DNA from: Branchiostoma belcheri
Lineage: Eukaryota; Chordata; Leptocardii; Amphioxiformes; Branchiostomatidae
Direction: 5' to 3'
DNA: 64,000 nt
Assembly: GCF_001625305.1 (NCBI RefSeq)
Contig: NW_017803824.1
Coordinates: 1,379,843 to 1,443,842 of the forward strand
The position numbers and the translations under genes are program-made. Under the pieces are notes generated by a model, which was not told the origin of the DNA, made no database searches, and was given only the letters and a program-made list of their open reading frames with translations. Shown here piece after piece: positions 45,101 through 48,599 of this stretch. Position 1 is the first letter of the stretch, and every line of letters begins with the position of its first letter.

Positions 45101-47945
45101 CCTATCCAACCTACACCTTTAGGACTTTGCTATGCCCATCAGATTTATGTACACATGTATAGCTATATATGATACCACTATAATAACTGCTTAAAGGCTT
45201 TGGCAGAGAGTGTGGTTGTTACACAAATGACTGAACATGTCAGCAACTCTTCTGACCTAGCTGTACCCCCTATCAGCAGACTAAGGGAATGTATGGGGTA
45301 TTATAATCACTGCAATCATACAAGTGACATGAGGAACAATATGCTGGGAGTGAAAAGAACCAGTGTACAAGAGGTTAGCAATTTCATATTAAGGTCGCTA
45401 GATTAGAGTTTCAGAACCACAAAATGCAAAAAAAGATTGCGGTCCTTTCGTATTCAGTTCACTATCCTGATAAGAGTTAAAACAACACGGAAGTTTACGA
45501 ATACACTTTCCATATTTAGAGCAATTGTTCACTATACTTTTAACATCCTGGCATACAAAAAACATTATCAACTGAGCCAATCTGTATATCTATATAGGAG
45601 TTGAAACAACACGGAAGTTCATGCACGTTCCATATTTCGAGCAATTATTGCATACTTTAACATCCTGTATATAAAGACCATTATCAACTGACCCAATCTG
45701 TAGATCTTGTTTTGGTAAGTTTCTGTAATTGTTTGCTTCTATGTCCAAACGACTATTAGTATTATGACCATAGTTTTTTTATACAGTAAAACTAAGGTCC
45801 AGTTAAAAATACAAAAACACCTGGCTCCCAGGTAAAAATTTGGCATAGGATATGAGACTGGACACACACGTATGTGCAGTCAATTTCACATTCCCTTATC
45901 ATTACTTTTTGTTGTTATCTCTACTGTGCCAGTTCAGTTCAGTTCAAATGTGCCAACTTACCAATAATGTTGTGCTACATCTGTGTAAAACATAGCCAAA
46001 CTTTGCAGATATATATAAATTCCCTCCGTGCCTGCTTCAGACAATTTTCCTACGAGTATGAAATGTAATTTGGCAGCGCTGGGCTGCCAGAGTCCTACTG
46101 TTGACCCCCAGCTGTAAGCACCAGCAGTGATTTCCATAACAAAGCCTCACACCTGCCAGCTCTAAAAATAACAACTGAACTCTTGAATAACACTGAATAT
46201 AAAGATGACATGTTAGTGCACTAGAGCATATGCTGCCACCCAATTAGTATACATAGTGTACTACAATATGTGCATACCCTTAAGCCATAACTAGCAGAAG
46301 GGGGTGATAAATTCAAGTTGCAGCTCTGGCATACAATCAGAAAATATTCAAACCTGTAAATATGACACATGATAAATTCAAGTTGCAGCTCTGGCACATA
46401 ATCAGAAAATATTCAGACCTGTAAATCGAACACAGAGCATGTTTTGAATTACATTATGATACTTTGAAGACATCATAAAAACGTATTCCTTAGCCGATAC
46501 CTAATCTTCCATATGTTAATACCTGGAAAATGTGCATTGAAAATGAAATACACATAAAACGACACAAATAGTTAGTTGCCATGTAAATTGTCCTTCAGTT
46601 AATTCCAAAATAACAGCAATGAATTGTATTGATAAGTTCTGTTGAATCACAGTGGGACAAATGTGTAATGATCAGCTGCAACACCTGAAACAAATTGCTA
46701 CAAATGCATGCATTTTCAAAACAATAGCACGCAGGTTCATTCACATCATAAATAAAGTAGTAAAAACATTTTTCTCTGAGTCAGAGGAAGGTTCATATCA
46801 GAGGAACATTGAATTTAATATATTAAAATACAAAAACTAAATCTTTACCTACAAATAGATGATATCATTTTGGTGGTTCATACGTACCAGACATGACAAA
46901 TGTGCAAATACTGTAATTGGGGAAAGTCGAAGTAGCAAACACTTTATATTATACGGCCCTTGCGTGCTACCCTAAAGCTGCGTATGACATGGCCTAGTCA
47001 TGGTGGAATGTCAGTTTCGAGTGCAGAGTTCACGCATGACGCAGCAAGCAGCAAGCGAAACCGACACGTAGATAACTCCCTTTCAACAACAAAAGTCAGC
47101 TGAGAGCTGAGAACTCACCTTGGGGTTTTGTAGAGTCCAGAGGTGGTGGTCAAAAGGGCCAGGAACAAACTGCGTACACAACAGAACAAGAACGGTGTGT
47201 GGTCATGATAAAAAGAGGTCACGCCTCCTTCTTGATAGCTTGCATAGGCAAGCAAAACTACCAGGCGTAGATTTCACGACCGCAACAAATGACATTGTGT
47301 AAACAAACAATGTTGACAGGAGCAGGAAGTTGTCGACGATAATTTTTNNNNNNNNNNNNNNNNNNNNGCCAGGAACAAACTGCGTACACAACAGAACAAG
47401 AACGGTGTGTGGTCATGATAAAAAGAGGTCACGCCTCCTTCTAATAGCTTGCATAGGCAAGCAAACCTACCAGGCGTAGATTTCACGACCGCAACAAACG
47501 ACGTTTTGTAAACAAACAATGTTGACAGGAGCAGGAAGTTGTCGACGATAATTTTTGGACACTTACCGCTTCAAAAATGTCCCTATGTCTGTCCATGTAC
47601 CGTATGCATCTCTCCCGCACTTCAAGATGGCGCGCTTGGCAATGGAACACCTAAAAACAAAGCGAGCTGGTTGACACTTTCCTCGCTGCAAAAATAACGT
47701 AAACACGCAGTTCCGCCTACATAACATGCTGCGACGTAATGCCCATAATCTGTAGACAAAGTAAACATCAGCAGAAGGCATGGGTAAACACTCACTTGCT
47801 CGGCTACGGCACGAAAAAGGCAAGACCCGTCCTTGGCGATAGGTTTCCTAACCAAGCCGAGGGAGGACAGATACTCGTCCATGGCTTGAAGGGACTCCGC
47901 CTTCGGCGACTTCCTACCCCGTACCACGGACATGGCTTCAACCAA
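2935..47945 (-). CDS. OTUD4: OTUD4-like deubiquitinase, whole gene model (15 exons)
   Basis: OTU-family cysteine protease. In vertebrates OTUD4 removes ubiquitin chains (K48-linked, and K63-linked after phosphorylation) and acts in DNA alkylation repair, innate signalling and RNA granules. The model joins, 5' to 3': 47945-47796, 47650-47567, 47169-47119, 24074-24028, 20916-20844, 16346-16265, 15287-15143, 13675-13576, 10781-10643, 7791-7727, 6790-6690, 6553-6504, 6192-6094, 4353-4313, 3198-2935. It is 1491 nt, 496 residues plus stop, with every intron phase matching. The OTU domain spans about residues 31-152 (Asp39, Cys42 in DGSC, His145 in NHYD). A Ser/Asp/Glu linker covers about 195-244. 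A Tudor-like segment covers about 300-362. The tail is basic, then Arg-Tyr-Gln rich. Vertebrate OTUD4 exceeds 1000 residues, so either the large C-terminal half is absent or further exons lie beyond the left edge. Recognition is by remembered similarity to vertebrate OTUD4, colinear along residues 1 to about 362. Confidence 0.93.
3322..3381 (-). CDS. duplicate of the start of OTUD4 exon 15
   Basis: This stretch repeats 3143-3200, including the AG acceptor. It encodes the same 18 residues ([18 protein letters not shown]) with three base changes, all synonymous, and one inserted base at the far end. A candidate donor follows at the end of the duplicated part (GTTAAG or GTACAT). It could be an alternative first part of the exon or a decaying tandem copy. 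Confidence 0.5.
3382..4312. other. OTUD4 intron 14
   Basis: This intron holds a third copy of the sequence flanking the exon-15 acceptor (about 3525-3565, without the exon part), a half fold-back element near 3430-3510 and an ATT microsatellite near 4153. No coding sequence is seen. Confidence 0.5.
4313..4353 (-). CDS. OTUD4: OTUD4 exon 14 (basic micro-exon)
   Basis: This 41-nt exon encodes [14 protein letters not shown], phase 1 to phase 0, with a GTAAGA donor. The run of Lys and Arg could act as a nuclear localisation or RNA-binding patch; this is inferred from composition only. Confidence 0.8.
4456..4865. repeat. degenerate tandem repeat, about 120-bp units
   Basis: Three to four units share phrases such as ATCTACACACTACGTAAT, AAGCAAGGATTA and AAAGTCTACTTGTGTTTG. 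They lie in OTUD4 intron 13. Confidence 0.7.
5082..5432. mobile_element. MITE family A copy 1
   Basis: This short non-autonomous DNA transposon has inverted ends CAGGGCTCGAAAT...ATTTCGAGCCCTG. The inner ends are rich in GTGCACCC and its complement, so they can pair extensively. No clear target duplication is seen for this copy. There are five other copies in the window. Confidence 0.75.
5433..6093. other. OTUD4 intron 13, repeat-free part
   Basis: A G-run at about 5491-5502 is the only low-complexity feature. No coding sequence or clear element was seen. Confidence 0.4.
6094..6192 (-). CDS. OTUD4: OTUD4 exon 13
   Basis: This exon encodes residues 363-395, Pro-rich then [20 protein letters not shown]. 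It is 99 nt, phase 1 in and phase 1 out, with a CAG acceptor and GTAAGG donor. No clear vertebrate counterpart was recalled. It is accepted because phase, splice sites and open frame all agree with its neighbours. Confidence 0.8.
6504..6553 (-). CDS. OTUD4: OTUD4 exon 12
   Basis: With the split codon this exon encodes [17 protein letters not shown], matching KKHTSKNLKAPP of OTUD4 at the end of the Tudor-like segment. It is 50 nt, phase 2 to phase 1, with a GTGAGT donor. Confidence 0.92.
6690..6790 (-). CDS. OTUD4: OTUD4 exon 11 (Tudor-like segment)
   Basis: This exon encodes [17 protein letters not shown] then [14 protein letters not shown], matching vertebrate VRLDHNGKFLNADVQGI...ENGPVLVEELG. 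It is 101 nt, phase 0 to phase 2, with a GTGCGT donor. Confidence 0.93.
7032..7385. mobile_element. MITE family B copy 1
   Basis: The ends are inverted (CAGTGTTAGAAATACC and GTATTTCTACCACTG), and the inside is AT-rich with many TTTTGCA phrases. The flanks GATTA and GATCA may be a decayed target duplication. It lies in OTUD4 intron 10. Confidence 0.7.
7390..7680 (-). mobile_element. LINE 3' fragment
   Basis: Minus-strand translation gives [20 protein letters not shown] then LESFKQLLQ, the common C-terminal tail of LINE reverse-transcriptase proteins. It is followed by a 3' UTR with GGTATAACCGCCCTT-type repeats and an end rich in CAGATA. The 5' truncated end is about 47 bp from the donor of OTUD4 exon 10. 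Confidence 0.8.
7727..7791 (-). CDS. OTUD4: OTUD4 exon 10 (start of Tudor-like segment)
   Basis: This exon encodes [20 protein letters not shown] followed by CQ, 65 nt, phase 1 to 0. It aligns with the vertebrate stretch ending LQYEVGDKCQ. The donor is GTCAGT; the alternative read-through enters a LINE fragment. The frame to exon 11 supports this splice. Confidence 0.9.
7792..8267. other. OTUD4 intron 9, unique part
   Basis: No gene or repeat was recognised here. Confidence 0.4.
8268..9408. repeat. tandem satellite, six units of about 182-200 bp
   Basis: Units start at 8268, 8462, 8649, 8833, 9015 and 9208, each opening AGTAAAATCTTTTACAAGCT and closing with GTCATAGGTGATTGGTGAT and TTTGGTGGGCGG. 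Units differ by point changes and small indels. Each carries an inverted CCAAT (ATTGG) and a TACGTCAG-type core. The array sits wholly in OTUD4 intron 9. Confidence 0.95.
9775..10027. mobile_element. MITE family C copy 1 (Mutator-like)
   Basis: The ends AGCACGTCGGCAGAACGTAC and its complement form about 27-bp inverted repeats. The flanks TACAAATGC and TACAAAGGC make a 9-bp target duplication with one mismatch, as expected of Mutator-like elements. Confidence 0.75.
10028..10642. other. OTUD4 intron 9, unique part
   Basis: Nothing was recognised beyond ordinary AT-rich intron. Confidence 0.4.
10643..10781 (-). CDS. OTUD4: OTUD4 exon 9
   Basis: This exon encodes residues 245-290, including [20 protein letters not shown], which matches vertebrate SLNPAVYRNVEYEIWLKSK. 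It is 139 nt, phase 0 to phase 1, with a GTGAGG donor. Confidence 0.93.
10782..11468. other. OTUD4 intron 8, includes a GC-richer unique block
   Basis: About 11090-11360 is less AT-rich and free of repeats seen elsewhere in the window; short open frames there carry no recognisable domain. It is a candidate conserved non-coding block. Confidence 0.35.
11469..12078. repeat. tandem repeat, four units of about 160 bp
   Basis: Units near 11469, 11620, 11781 and 11939 share GAGGCACTTCATGAAATAG, ATTCATTTTGCCAACATCTT and CAGTACAACCTTAACACATT. Confidence 0.93.
12079..13417. other. OTUD4 intron 8, remainder
   Basis: This is AT-rich unique sequence; a short GTAG run lies near 13402. No coding sequence was recognised. 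Confidence 0.4.
13418..13560. mobile_element. MITE family C partial copy
   Basis: The left end GCACGTCGGTAGAACGTACT and about 140 bp match copy 1 (9775 on). The copy loses its right end and runs almost up to the donor of OTUD4 exon 8. Confidence 0.7.
13576..13675 (-). CDS. OTUD4: OTUD4 exon 8 (acidic Ser-rich linker)
   Basis: This exon encodes residues 211-244: [20 protein letters not shown] and on to DNMDRPNEK. It starts in phase 2 and ends in phase 0 at GTGAGC. Acidic serine-rich sequence at this place corresponds to the region of vertebrate OTUD4 whose phosphorylation switches chain specificity, so casein-kinase-type sites here are plausible but inferred. Confidence 0.85.
13676..14303. 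other. OTUD4 intron 7, unique part
   Basis: No gene or repeat was recognised. Confidence 0.4.
14304..14695. repeat. tandem repeat, three units of 137 bp
   Basis: Units start at 14304, 14441 and 14578 with CACTATGAGACCGACAG and differ at only a few positions, which implies recent amplification. Confidence 0.95.
14961..14985. promoter_or_regulatory. E-box and CRE inside a GC-rich intronic patch
   Basis: CACGTG (14961-14966) and TGACGTCA (14978-14985) lie 12 bp apart in a GC-richer block of OTUD4 intron 7. This is suggestive of a regulatory site but could be chance. Confidence 0.25.
15005..15095. mobile_element. partial copy of fold-back family F1
   Basis: It resembles the right arm of the fold-back at 54005-54385, from the GACAAAGACTGGAGTTG hinge to GCTTCATAATG. 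Confidence 0.6.
15143..15287 (-). CDS. OTUD4: OTUD4 exon 7
   Basis: This exon encodes [14 protein letters not shown], matching the LLYELLYEKVFKTD segment of OTUD4, then a Lys/Ser-rich stretch ending SSPSKNC. It is 145 nt, enters in phase 1 and ends in phase 2. The donor GTAAAA is weak. Confidence 0.9.
15288..16007. other. OTUD4 intron 6
   Basis: Part of a fold-back arm at about 15370-15490 shares TACCTGGATGTCTAACCTTC with 56280-56385. The rest is unique. Confidence 0.45.
16008..16217. mobile_element. fold-back element F3
   Basis: Two arms of about 86-90 bp (16008-16093 and 16127-16216) are inverted copies. They pair from GGATACAGCGGTTTTCTTTC to the hinge AGCTCTGAGGAAGATGTC. The element stops about 50 bp from OTUD4 exon 6. 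Confidence 0.9.
16265..16346 (-). CDS. OTUD4: OTUD4 exon 6 (catalytic His)
   Basis: This exon encodes [16 protein letters not shown] and on to AAMCQ. The His of NHYD (residue 145) is the OTU catalytic histidine. The exon is 82 nt, starts in phase 0 and ends in phase 1 at a GTAAGT donor. A fold-back element and a LINE tail flank it within about 100 bp. Confidence 0.94.
16437..16580 (-). mobile_element. LINE 3' tail fragment
   Basis: It matches the 3' tail at 7393-7550, with the phrases GCGTAACACACCAGCTT and GGCTACATTACACCGA. Only the 3' end is kept. Confidence 0.75.
16985..17300. repeat. tandem duplication, about 170-bp units
   Basis: Two copies share CACGTCAATA, CCGTGTTGTATTCTATACTT and TTCTTGAAGCCATGAAATCT. 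Confidence 0.85.
17447..17822. mobile_element. MITE family B copy 2
   Basis: It has the same ends and TTTTGCA-rich inside as 7032-7385. The flanks GACATCT and GACATAT form a probable target duplication with one mismatch. Confidence 0.75.
18118..18383. mobile_element. MITE family A copy 2
   Basis: The ends are CAGGGCTGGAAAC and ATTTCGAGCCCTG. The flanks TATAC/TATAC form a 5-bp direct repeat. The orientation is opposite to copy 1. Confidence 0.78.
18774..19132. mobile_element. MITE family D copy 1 (PIF/Harbinger-like)
   Basis: The inverted ends are GGCCTAGGAAAAAAATGTTG and its complement, ending GGCC. The flanks TGA and TAA fit the 3-bp target of PIF/Harbinger elements. The inside carries AGGGTCGGT phrases near both ends. 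Confidence 0.7.
19147..19506. mobile_element. PIF/Harbinger-like MITE with TAA target duplication
   Basis: Perfect inverted repeats of about 34 bp begin GGCCACACCAATTTAATTTC, and TAA occurs directly on both sides. The length is 360 bp with no coding capacity. It lies 14 bp from the previous element. Confidence 0.85.
19507..20611. other. OTUD4 intron 5, remainder
   Basis: This is mostly AT-rich and unique. Near 20390-20580 and 20720-20810, CTCCACCTTTCCTTTCCACC-type phrases repeat loosely. No exon was seen. Confidence 0.4.
20612..20712. mobile_element. MITE family B partial copy
   Basis: This inverted one-end copy ends TTTCTAACACTG and shares GAAAATGTCTCTGCAAAA with the copy at 26829-27169. 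Confidence 0.65.
20844..20916 (-). CDS. OTUD4: OTUD4 exon 5
   Basis: This exon is 73 nt, entering in phase 2 and ending in phase 0 at a GTAAGC donor. It encodes CDFIIYQDV followed by [11 protein letters not shown] and matches the vertebrate strand and loop DFIIYREP...QVTENNFPEK. Confidence 0.93.
20917..21950. other. OTUD4 intron 4, GC-richer unique block
   Basis: About 21230-21710 is balanced in base composition, free of the window's repeat families and has no domain-bearing frame. It is a candidate conserved non-coding element. Confidence 0.35.
21951..22790. repeat. tandem repeat, five to six units of about 130-180 bp
   Basis: Units share CATAAACTGCTCAAAATC, CAGTCAACAGATTTTGTCCC and GAAAGCGATGCATTGTCTAC. 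Lengths vary through internal deletions. Confidence 0.92.
22915..23475. repeat. tandem repeat, about 180-bp and 130-bp units
   Basis: Repeated phrases include TTGTCCTCTGACAATTTTC, AAAGTTATGTCA and CCTTGGTGCTGAATTGTTGG. Confidence 0.9.
24028..24074 (-). CDS. OTUD4: OTUD4 exon 4
   Basis: This exon encodes [15 protein letters not shown] and ends in phase 2 at a GTAAGT donor. The peptide is nearly the same as vertebrate [15 protein letters not shown], the most conserved stretch of the OTU core after the Cys loop. It directly follows exon 3 in the protein although the exons are 23 kb apart. Confidence 0.94.
24075..25744. other. 5' part of OTUD4 intron 3 flank (next to exon 4)
   Basis: No recognised gene or repeat is present. 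About 24140-24500 is GC-balanced unique sequence. Confidence 0.35.
25745..26100. mobile_element. MITE family D copy 2
   Basis: The ends GGCCGAGGAAAAAAAAATG and TTTTTTTTCCTAGGCC match copy 1 at 18774-19132. It is flanked by TTT on both sides. Confidence 0.75.
26149..26520 (+). mobile_element. tRNA-derived SINE
   Basis: A-box-like TGGCGTAGTGGTATAGCG (from 26151) and B box GGTTCGATCC (26194-26203) form a polymerase III promoter. They are followed by the body phrase TGCCCTTGGGGAAGGCACTT. It ends near AATAAATCAAAAG. A second copy is at 31925-32200 on the other strand. Confidence 0.8.
26829..27169. mobile_element. MITE family B copy 3 (inverted)
   Basis: It runs from CAGTGTAGAAATCCC to GGTATTTCTAACACTG, in opposite orientation to copy 1. 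The flanks AAATG and AAATA may be remnants of a target duplication. Confidence 0.72.
27188..27341. mobile_element. fold-back element around an ATTACACTATT array
   Basis: Arms 27188-27219 and 27310-27341 are inverted copies around TTGTTTGAAAGAAACAAC. The loop carries several AATTACACTATTATT units. Confidence 0.8.
27397..27485. mobile_element. half copy of fold-back family F2
   Basis: It shares TGACTGGTCGAAGGCTTTAG and GTGAGAGAATTTTTTGTGTT with the arm of 55968-56118. Confidence 0.65.
27486..29697. other. OTUD4 intron 3, AT-rich part
   Basis: No gene or repeat family was recognised beyond a short GAGA run near 29140. Confidence 0.4.
29698..29945. repeat. tandem duplication, two units of about 121 bp
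   Basis: Both units carry GGAGGCTTTATTTTTCACTA, GGCCAACGGCTCCCAATGAT and TTGTGACACTAGGGAAAA. Confidence 0.93.
30116..30640. mobile_element. MITE family A copy 3, with internal duplication
   Basis: It runs from CAGGGCTCGAAATTTG to CCAGCCCTG, with GCTAG on both sides as a 5-bp direct repeat. The part from TTTTTCTGACATTTAGATG to the GTGCAC-rich end occurs twice. Confidence 0.8.
30641..31270. other. OTUD4 intron 3, repeat-free block
   Basis: About 30680-30990 is GC-balanced and free of repeats seen elsewhere; it looks like a candidate regulatory element. The rest is purine-rich. Confidence 0.35.
31274..31344. repeat. GAGT tetranucleotide microsatellite
   Basis: Seventeen or so GAGT units run on from a GTGAGTGA start and degrade into GACT at the end. 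Confidence 0.97.
31925..32200 (-). mobile_element. tRNA-derived SINE, second copy
   Basis: Minus strand: GGGTTCAAATCCC (B box, 32183-32171), then TTGTGCCCTTGGGAAAGGCA and CTTTAC, the same body as the SINE at 26149. The 5' end is degraded. Confidence 0.72.
32330..32530 (+). mobile_element. LINE-type 3' tail
   Basis: A 3' UTR-like stretch ends in AATAAATTGAATTG and further ATTGAATTG units, the same tail as that beside SUPT20H exon S12. No coding part is left. Confidence 0.6.
32531..33608. other. OTUD4 intron 3, unique part
   Basis: Nothing was recognised. Confidence 0.4.
33609..34745. repeat. tandem triplication, units of about 430-480 bp
   Basis: Copies begin near 33609, 34093 and 34520 with CCTCCCAGTGGCAGAGA. 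They share over 200 bp almost unchanged (CACCAGAGAGCCACACATTT, CTCCCGATGGGTAATTGATC, CATCTCCAATTGAGAG). Spacers between copies repeat TACGCTCTACGT. A minus-strand frame ([20 protein letters not shown]) is open in copies 1 and 3 but shifted in copy 2. Confidence 0.93.
34746..35254. other. OTUD4 intron 3, unique part
   Basis: Nothing was recognised. Confidence 0.4.
35255..35505. mobile_element. MITE family A copy 4 (left end missing)
   Basis: It matches from AAATGTCAGAAAAAAAACTA to the GTGCAC-rich end TGTATTTCAAGCCGTG. Confidence 0.7.
35506..36249. other. OTUD4 intron 3, unique part
   Basis: Nothing was recognised. Confidence 0.4.
36250..37022. mobile_element. dispersed repeat with ATGCAAAT palindromes and CATGGAGGTA end
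   Basis: It starts with paired TTAATTATGCAAAT and ATTTGCATAATTA motifs and continues with a body containing TTTGACCTTGACCTTTG. A CACAGA microsatellite (about 36925-36985) follows, then the end CCTCCATTTTTCATGGAGG. A related piece lies at 55330-55520. The superfamily is not recognised. Confidence 0.6.
37023..39230. other. OTUD4 intron 3, repeat-poor block
   Basis: About 37420-38010 and 38950-39200 are GC-balanced and free of the window's repeats. A 103-residue plus-strand frame starts at 37441 and is not recognised. These are candidate non-coding regulatory blocks. Confidence 0.35.
39245..39360. repeat. tandem duplication, about 56-bp units
   Basis: Two copies share AAGGGCTTGTCCACGCAATG and GGGGATGGACA. 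Confidence 0.9.
39965..40210. repeat. tandem duplication, about 120-bp units
   Basis: Two copies share GTTACAAACACAGATAATTT and ACACATCGTAAAACATGCAA. Confidence 0.88.
40211..41253. other. OTUD4 intron 3, unique part
   Basis: A loose duplication of TTTTGCCGAATTTCAT-type phrases lies near 40810-41080. No gene was seen. Confidence 0.4.
41254..41613. mobile_element. MITE family A copy 5, with target duplication
   Basis: It is bounded by CAGGGCTGGAAATACTGG and AATTTCCTGCCCTG, with CTCTATC directly on both sides (7-bp direct repeat). This copy defines the element ends most clearly. Confidence 0.85.
41782..42125. mobile_element. MITE family A copy 6
   Basis: It is bounded by CAGGACTTGAAATACTGGG and ATTTCGAGCCCTG, with flanks GATCT and GATCC. 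It lies 168 bp from copy 5 in the same orientation. Confidence 0.8.
42126..42378. other. OTUD4 intron 3, GC-balanced unique block
   Basis: This repeat-free block carries a TTAATTAA core and a GGATAATCC motif (OTX/homeodomain-like). It is a candidate regulatory element. Confidence 0.3.
42379..43205. repeat. tandem repeat, four units of about 200 bp
   Basis: Units start at 42381, 42581, 42774 and 42984 with ACTGGAAATTGGTTATTATC or its close variant, and share GCAAATCATGCTATTA. Confidence 0.94.
43206..44154. other. OTUD4 intron 3, unique part
   Basis: Nothing was recognised. Confidence 0.4.
44155..44870. mobile_element. dispersed repeat with purine run and terminal hairpin
   Basis: From GCAAATACAGCGATGGGTTC to a GGA/GAA purine run (44765-44808) and a near-perfect hairpin TTCACCACACCACTTCGTGG at 44825-44862. 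The order of AAG run then hairpin near the 3' end is common to a repeat family in marine invertebrates. The type is not known to me. Confidence 0.5.
44871..46299. other. OTUD4 intron 3, unique part
   Basis: A loose duplication with GAAACAACACGGAAGTT phrases occurs at about 45478-45700. Nothing else was recognised. Confidence 0.4.
46300..46440. repeat. tandem duplication, about 67-bp units
   Basis: Two copies share GATAAATTCAAGTTGCAGCT and ATCAGAAAATATTCA. Confidence 0.93.
46441..47118. other. OTUD4 intron 3, end next to exon 3
   Basis: Nothing was recognised. Confidence 0.4.
47119..47169 (-). CDS. OTUD4: OTUD4 exon 3 (51 nt)
   Basis: This exon encodes residues 79-95, [17 protein letters not shown], phase 0 at both ends, with a CAG acceptor and GTGAGT donor. 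It lines up with the vertebrate segment ending in EYLKRLENPQ. The first 12 nt recur at 47368-47379 beyond the gap, where the second copy is cut off by the run of N. The following intron is about 23 kb. Confidence 0.88.
47158..47556. repeat. duplicated 189-bp block around an assembly gap
   Basis: Blocks 47158-47347 and 47368-47556 are nearly identical, with a handful of substitutions, and sit directly on either side of 20 N. Both include the start of OTUD4 exon 3. This looks like two alleles placed in series rather than a real duplication. Confidence 0.85.
47348..47367. other. assembly gap (20 N)
   Basis: This run of N lies between the two near-identical blocks inside the OTUD4 gene. Confidence 0.99.
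47567..47650 (-). CDS. OTUD4: OTUD4 exon 2
   Basis: This exon encodes residues 51-78, 84 nt, phase 0 at both ends, between an AG acceptor and a GTAAGT donor. The translation [18 protein letters not shown] aligns with the helical part of the OTU fold that follows the catalytic cysteine in OTUD4. It lies next to an assembly gap whose two sides carry near-identical sequence. Confidence 0.9.
47796..47945 (-). CDS. OTUD4: OTUD4 exon 1 (start codon, catalytic Asp and Cys)
   Basis: This exon encodes residues 1-50 and ends in phase 0 at a GTGAGT donor. It contains the start of the OTU domain, with [12 protein letters not shown] holding catalytic Asp39 and Cys42. The first ATG of the open frame is used; a second in-frame ATG at residue 5 is an alternative start. 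The match to the vertebrate N-terminus begins near [10 protein letters not shown]. Confidence 0.93.
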
Positions 47946-48130
47946 AACAAACTAAGAACTTTCACTAATCTAAAACGAATTCAAATTACAGTGAAAGACG
48001 TTCACATACTGTGTGGGAACACGAAGTTTCGCCAGATAAATAACTTTACACAACTGGCGCACACGACGCCATTTTTCCTTCACTCCACATGTGCGTGTGT
48101 TGACCAGTGACGTCATCACACCGTTTCTCA
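47946..48130 (-). promoter_or_regulatory. OTUD4 proximal promoter region with a CRE palindrome
   Basis: A full cAMP-response palindrome TGACGTCA lies at 48108-48115, about 165 bp upstream of the start codon, and a YY1-like GCCATTTTT at 48068-48076. No TATA box was seen. This is a typical layout for a housekeeping promoter; the transcription start itself is not visible. Confidence 0.4.
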
Positions 48131-48595
48131 ATCAATTGCGAATACTTTGCGCGGATATATTTCATTGTCTGGCAAATGAATGAACAATAAAAGACTTCAG
48201 TTCTCAACTTAAGTCCTGTGTCAAAGTTTCGGTATTTTTTGGTGTACTGAATATGTTAATTAGATTAATTTCGCTTGTAGGAAGTTGAAGCTTTCACCAT
48301 CTTGCATCATTAGGTGGGTTACGCAATCGTGCCCACGTTTGCAGACGGGAATGTGTCACGCTAGACAGGTAAACTACCCTTCTCAGATTACTCAGGTGTG
48401 AAAAATGCTGTCTCGCGTCTGTCTGTGTCTGCTCGCATTGAAATTATGTCCACGGGATACATAGCTGGCGGCTGCAGTACTGATCTAAATCGGCAGGTGG
48501 TTGGCGGGTAAACCTTCAACTTTGCAGCTTTGCATACCATCCGACTTTCTCTCCCCAAGCAGAGGTTGTGGGGGAATGATCGTTAGCTTTTTATA
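48131..48595. other. intergenic, upstream of OTUD4
   Basis: No gene was recognised. Confidence 0.4.
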
Positions 48596-48599
48596 TATG

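Noticed and set aside
47368-47379. Second copy of OTUD4 exon 3
   Set aside because: It is cut off by the N gap and lies in a block that looks like the other allele rather than a true duplicate.
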